Positions 5,645 to 8,471 of a DNA stretch of 8,471 bases are shown here, piece after piece. The stretch is from contig JAMDBX010000024.1 in NCBI GenBank assembly GCA_023487645.1, positions 1 to 8,471 of the forward strand. The letters run 5' to 3'. The position numbers and the translations under genes are program-made. This DNA comes from Patescibacteria group bacterium. GTDB lineage: Bacteria > Patescibacteria > Microgenomatia > Daviesbacterales > UBA10151. A model generated the notes under the pieces. The model saw only the letters and a list, made by a program, of their open reading frames with translations, was not told the origin of the DNA and ran no database searches. The first letter of the stretch is position 1. Each line of letters opens with the position of its first letter.

Positions 5645-6926
5645 TCTACTTGCCCCGCTTATTAACTCTTTTAAGATTCCAGAACTTCGGCGAAAAATAC
5701 TTATTACTGCAATCATTATAGTTGTCTATCGAATCGCCGCCCATATCCCGGTGGGAGGGGTTAATTTAGCAGCATTGCAGGCACTTTTCCAAGGCAACCA
5801 ATTCCTTGGGCTTTTAGATATTTTCTCCGGCGGCACTTTGGTTAATTTTTCAATTATTTCTTTAGGGTTAAATCCTTATATCAACGCCTCAATTATCATG
5901 CAGCTTCTAACTATGGTCTTTCCCTCTCTGGAGGCTTTGTCTAAAGAAGGTGAATACGGACGGCAAAAAATTAACCAGTATACCCGCTATATGACTGTCC
6001 CCTTGGCTTTAGTACAGGCGGTAGGCATGTTTACCTTGCTTAAAAACCAGGGTATTGTAACCCAAGCGACTCCTTTGAGCATTTTGACAATTATCATTAC
6101 TATGACCGCCGGGACGATTTTTGCCATGTGGCTGGGAGAGTTAATCACTGAATACGGGGTAGGTAATGGGATCTCACTGCTTATCTTTGCCGGGATTGTG
6201 GCTCGGGCACCAATAGCTCTAACTCAGACGCTTTCTGTAGTCGATCGGCAACAGATTTTTAATTTACTTATTTTTGCTGCTTTAGGTATTTTGGTAACGG
6301 CAGCCGTAGTCTTTATCAATGAAGGTCGAAGGCAAATTCTGGTACAGTACGCGCGGCGTTTTGTCGGAGGCAGGGAGGTAGGAGGAGCTTCAACTTATTT
6401 ACCTCTCCGGGTAAACCAGGCAGGAGTTATCCCAATCATTTTTGCCGTTTCTTTGGTCCTAATTCCCTCTTTTGCCGGTCAATATTTGGCCCAACTTTCC
6501 CAGCCGCAATTACAAGCTATAGGAAGGTGGTTTTTAACTAATTTTCAAATCCGTTCTTTAGCTTATAACCTTACTTACTTTCTTTTGGTGCTTGGGTTTA
6601 CTTATTTTTACACTGCCGTAATTTTTAACCCTTCCAAAATTGCTGAAGATATTAAAAAATCAGGGGCCTTTATTCCGGGAATCAGACCCGGAGCGGCAAC
6701 GGCATCTTATCTAAACTATATTTTATTACGGATTACTTTAGCCGGAGCAATATTTTTAGCTTTAATTGCCATTCTTCCCACCTTTGCCTCCGAGATTACG
6801 GGAGTCACAACCTTAGCTTTGGGCGGGACCGGGCTTTTGATCGTTGTCTCAGTGATTTTAGATACGGCAAAACAGTTTGAAAGCCGGTTAGTAGAAAGTA
6901 GTTACAAAGGATTTTTGAAGGAGTAA
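5637..6926 (+). CDS. secY: Preprotein translocase subunit SecY
   Basis: SecY forms the membrane channel of the Sec translocon together with SecE and SecG. I choose GTG 5637 ([20 protein letters not shown], 429 residues) because aggagg at 5620-5625 is 11 bases upstream. The alternative TTG 5610 adds nine non-conserved residues and has no such site. Ten hydrophobic membrane segments can be placed at about 20-40, 72-94, 118-136, 147-169, 178-196, 207-227, 262-283, 309-331, 363-383 and 394-410. Conserved elements: [15 protein letters not shown] (77-91), [13 protein letters not shown] (106-118), [17 protein letters not shown] (173-189), [15 protein letters not shown] (256-270), and [20 protein letters not shown] (331-350). 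The length is typical and no key part is missing. It overlaps rplO by 8 bases. Confidence 0.97.
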   Translation: MSNLLAPLINSFKIPELRRKILITAIIIVVYRIAAHIPVGGVNLAALQALFQGNQFLGLLDIFSGGTLVNFSIISLGLNPYINASIIMQLLTMVFPSLEALSKEGEYGRQKINQYTRYMTVPLALVQAVGMFTLLKNQGIVTQATPLSILTIIITMTAGTIFAMWLGELITEYGVGNGISLLIFAGIVARAPIALTQTLSVVDRQQIFNLLIFAALGILVTAAVVFINEGRRQILVQYARRFVGGREVGGASTYLPLRVNQAGVIPIIFAVSLVLIPSFAGQYLAQLSQPQLQAIGRWFLTNFQIRSLAYNLTYFLLVLGFTYFYTAVIFNPSKIAEDIKKSGAFIPGIRPGAATASYLNYILLRITLAGAIFLALIAILPTFASEITGVTTLALGGTGLLIVVSVILDTAKQFESRLVESSYKGFLKE

Positions 6927-6931
6927 CCGGG

Positions 6932-7468
6932 ATGAAGATTCTGATTACCGGTCCTCAAGGAAGTGGAAAAACAACTCAGGCAAAATTGCTTGCAGAAAAA
7001 TTTGGTGTCTGTTTTATTGATGCCGGGGAGATGATCAGAGAAAAAGTCTTGGAACATACCAGTGAAGGCAGGGAGCTGGAAGAGGAGCTGGAGGAGGGAG
7101 AACTGGTTGATGACCACATTGCCGCCTCCTTGGTCAGAGATAAAATCACTTCTTCCTCTTGCAAAAATGGTTTTATTGTAGATGGTTATCCTCGGACACT
7201 GCGGTCACTGGAACTTTTTGACCCGGCACTGGAGAAAGTTTTTTATTTAAAAATTTCTGATGAGGAAGCTGAAAAAAGGCTATTGCAAAGGGGTAGAGAA
7301 GATGATAAGCCTGAAGTTATCCGGGAAAGGTTACAGCTTTACCATAAAATGACCGAGCCGGTACTTAATCATTATCGACAGCTAGGAAAGTTGGTCGAAA
7401 TTAATGGGACAAGGGCCATTGAGCAGGTAAGGAAAGATATCGAAGATAACTTGGAGGGTGGAGCTTAA
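6932..7468 (+). CDS. adk: Adenylate kinase-like nucleoside monophosphate kinase, short-LID form
   Basis: The enzyme transfers a phosphate from ATP to a nucleoside monophosphate, classically AMP. The 178-residue product has the P-loop GPQGSGKT at 7-14, an NMP-binding region with DAGEMIR at 30-36 and GELVDD at 56-61, and DGYPRT at 84-89. A short LID follows (QRGREDDKPEVIRER, 119-133) in place of the roughly 30-residue-longer LID of E. coli Adk. A gap-free alignment to E. coli Adk over the first 92 residues shows adenine-contacting Thr31 as Ala and Gln92 as Ser. Ala at that place is typical of UMP/CMP kinases, so base preference is open. Place after secY is the standard adk position. aaggag (6918-6923) lies 8 bases before the ATG. 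Kinase family is certain, the AMP specificity less so. Confidence 0.88.
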   Translation: MKILITGPQGSGKTTQAKLLAEKFGVCFIDAGEMIREKVLEHTSEGRELEEELEEGELVDDHIAASLVRDKITSSSCKNGFIVDGYPRTLRSLELFDPALEKVFYLKISDEEAEKRLLQRGREDDKPEVIRERLQLYHKMTEPVLNHYRQLGKLVEINGTRAIEQVRKDIEDNLEGGA

Positions 7469-8260
7469 ATGGGTAAAGCATCACGCATGAAAAAACAATA
7501 TCGGGATATGGCGCGTACCAAAGAACAGCTTGAGTTGATGCGGGAAAGCGGTCGGATTACCGCTTTAGCTTTAAAAAAAGTGATGGAAACGGTCAGCGAA
7601 GGAGTAACACTGGCGGATTTAGATAAGATTGCCGAAGAGGAGATGGAAAAATATGGGGCTAAGGCCTCCTTTAAAACTGTTCCCGGTTACCACTGGGCAA
7701 CTTGTATGACCTTAAATGATGAAGTTGTCCATGGGATACCAAGAAAGATTAAAGTTAAAAACGGTGATGTTTTAAGTATTGATTTAGGAGCCCTTTATCA
7801 AGGATGGCATACAGATGCAGCATGGTCGGTCATAGTAGGTGGTAAAGGTGACAAAGAGAAGGTAAGATTTTTAGAGATAGGAGAAAAGGCTTTATGGAGA
7901 GCAATCGATGAGGCTGTATCCGGCAATAGAATTGGCGACATTTCCTGGGCTCTTCAAAGTACAATTGAAGATGCAGGTTATTCGGTAGTAAAAAGTTTAG
8001 CCGGACATGGAGTTGGTAGGTCAGCACATGAAGAGCCGGAGATACCGGAGTACGGCAGACCCGGTACGGGAGTGGTTTTACGAGAAGATATGACGGTTGC
8101 TATTGAGGCGATCTATAATGCAGGTGGGGGTTTGGTTTGTCCCTCCGACGACGGCTGGACTTTGCTTTCTTGCGACGGATCTTTGGGAGGGTTGTTCGAG
8201 ATGAGTGTTATTATCAGTAAGAAGGCGCCGGAAGTTTTAACAGACTGGAGAAGAGTCTGA
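7469..8260 (+). CDS. map: Methionine aminopeptidase, type I
   Basis: This metalloenzyme removes the initiator Met from new proteins in the cytoplasm. The 263-residue product has the pita-bread fold motifs in order: VVHGIP (H88), SIDLG (D105), HTDAAW (D116), GHGVG (H180), AIEA (E213) and LFEMSV (E244). All five metal ligands (D105, D116, H180, E213, E244) are present, as is the second histidine H187. Residue 245 after the last ligand is Met where His is usual (FEHT). The N-terminus has about 13 extra basic residues (MGKASRMKKQYRD) before the normal start region ARTKEQLELMRESGRI. The ATG at 7469 is kept because gagggtggag lies just upstream, while the ATG at 7508 lacks a ribosome binding site. 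The start directly abuts the kinase stop. Confidence 0.96.
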   Translation: MGKASRMKKQYRDMARTKEQLELMRESGRITALALKKVMETVSEGVTLADLDKIAEEEMEKYGAKASFKTVPGYHWATCMTLNDEVVHGIPRKIKVKNGDVLSIDLGALYQGWHTDAAWSVIVGGKGDKEKVRFLEIGEKALWRAIDEAVSGNRIGDISWALQSTIEDAGYSVVKSLAGHGVGRSAHEEPEIPEYGRPGTGVVLREDMTVAIEAIYNAGGGLVCPSDDGWTLLSCDGSLGGLFEMSVIISKKAPEVLTDWRRV

Positions 8261-8272
8261 GGACTCATAGTG

Positions 8273-8301
8273 TTGTATTTTAAAGCTGGCTTTGTTAAAA
8301 T
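8273..8301 (+). promoter_or_regulatory. Possible promoter for infA and downstream genes
   Basis: TTGTAT (8273-8278) and TAAAAT (8296-8301) are separated by 17 bases, like a sigma-70 type promoter; the -10 matches 5 of 6 consensus positions and the -35 only 3 to 4. Transcription would begin about 7 bases after the -10, near 8308, leaving almost no leader before the infA ATG at 8314. The lack of a Shine-Dalgarno sequence there fits a nearly leaderless message. The gap of 53 bases is the longest complete gap between genes in the window. AT-rich sequence gives such matches by chance. Confidence 0.3.
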
Positions 8302-8313
8302 TAATATTCAAAG

Positions 8314-8471
8314 ATGAATAAAGATGTTATTGAAGTTGAAGGAAAGATAGTTGAAGTTTTGCCTAATACTCTCTTTCGGGTAGAAATTGACCGTAGCCAG
8401 GACTTACCTGAACTTGTGGGAAGGATGGTTTTAGCCCATATTTCTGGGAAAATGCGGATGCATTATATCCG
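8314..8471 (+). CDS. infA: Translation initiation factor IF-1, N-terminal part (runs off the window)
   Basis: IF-1 occupies the 30S A site during initiation and works with IF-2 and IF-3. The visible 52 codons begin [20 protein letters not shown], continue FRVE and then reach [12 protein letters not shown], all diagnostic of the IF-1 OB fold. The stretch between FRVE and AHISG has 16 residues ([16 protein letters not shown]) against 8 in E. coli (LENGHVVT), so one loop between strands is enlarged by 8 residues. The ATG has no ribosome binding site; see the possible promoter just upstream. The place after map is the standard one. The gene is cut by the window edge, not by mutation. Confidence 0.95.
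   Translation, partial: MNKDVIEVEGKIVEVLPNTLFRVEIDRSQDLPELVGRMVLAHISGKMRMHYI

Noticed and set aside
6902..7164. Minus-strand frames opposite the kinase gene, one with a long serine run
   Set aside because: The serine run is the complement of the Glu-rich GAG/GAA codons of the kinase; no independent coding signal.
8253..8266. Inverted repeat GAGTC-TGAG-GACTC over the map stop as a terminator
   Set aside because: Only a 5-base stem with no U-tract after it; too weak to call.
8278..8300. Inverted repeat TTTTAA...TTAAAA before infA
   Set aside because: AT-rich with a bulge and mostly explained by composition; it overlaps the better-supported possible promoter.
1..8471. A new defence, mobile or biosynthetic system
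   Set aside because: Every base from 175 to 8260 is covered by, or within 15 bases of, a recognised core translation or secretion gene; no unknown gene cassette is present.

Overview
The window is a stretch of the conserved S10-spc ribosomal protein operon, all genes on the + strand. Order: rplV (C-terminal tail only), rpsC, rplP, rpmC, rpsQ, rplN, rplX, rplE, rpsN (zinc type), rpsH, rplF, rplR, rpsE, rplO, secY, an adk-like NMP kinase, map, and the first 52 codons of infA, which runs off the right edge. Genes abut or overlap by a few bases almost everywhere, so most are probably co-transcribed and translationally coupled.

Likely source: a bacterium of the Candidate Phyla Radiation (Patescibacteria), possibly the Microgenomates side. 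The main reason is that rpmD (uL30), normally between rpsE and rplO, is absent: only 14 bases separate these genes. Loss of uL30 is a known trait of the whole radiation. Lys-rich, low-complexity tails on L22 and S17, a short-LID NMP kinase with an unusual P-loop and an A-rich sequence of moderate GC fit this. All genes read with the standard bacterial code; no in-frame TGA is needed.

Bases 1-174 are the odd part. Bases 46-147 encode the C-terminus of L22, whereas bases 1 to about 48 read on the minus strand as a central L22 helix. The same gene thus appears folded back on itself, most likely a chimeric contig end. Bases 148-174 hold the right half of a small hairpin before rpsC.

Bases 175-5644 encode small-subunit proteins (S3, S17, S14, S8, S5) and large-subunit proteins (L16, L29, L14, L24, L5, L6, L18, L15). 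The start of rpmC looks disrupted by one base in a run of nine A. S17 carries disordered tails containing a heptamer tandem repeat and a short GC-rich palindrome translated in frame.

Bases 5637-8260 encode SecY (translocon channel), the NMP kinase and methionine aminopeptidase, the usual end of the spc operon, linking ribosome assembly to protein export and N-terminal processing. A 53-base gap then holds a plausible promoter just before infA. I see no mobile element, CRISPR array, RNA gene or new multi-gene system; the points of interest are local.
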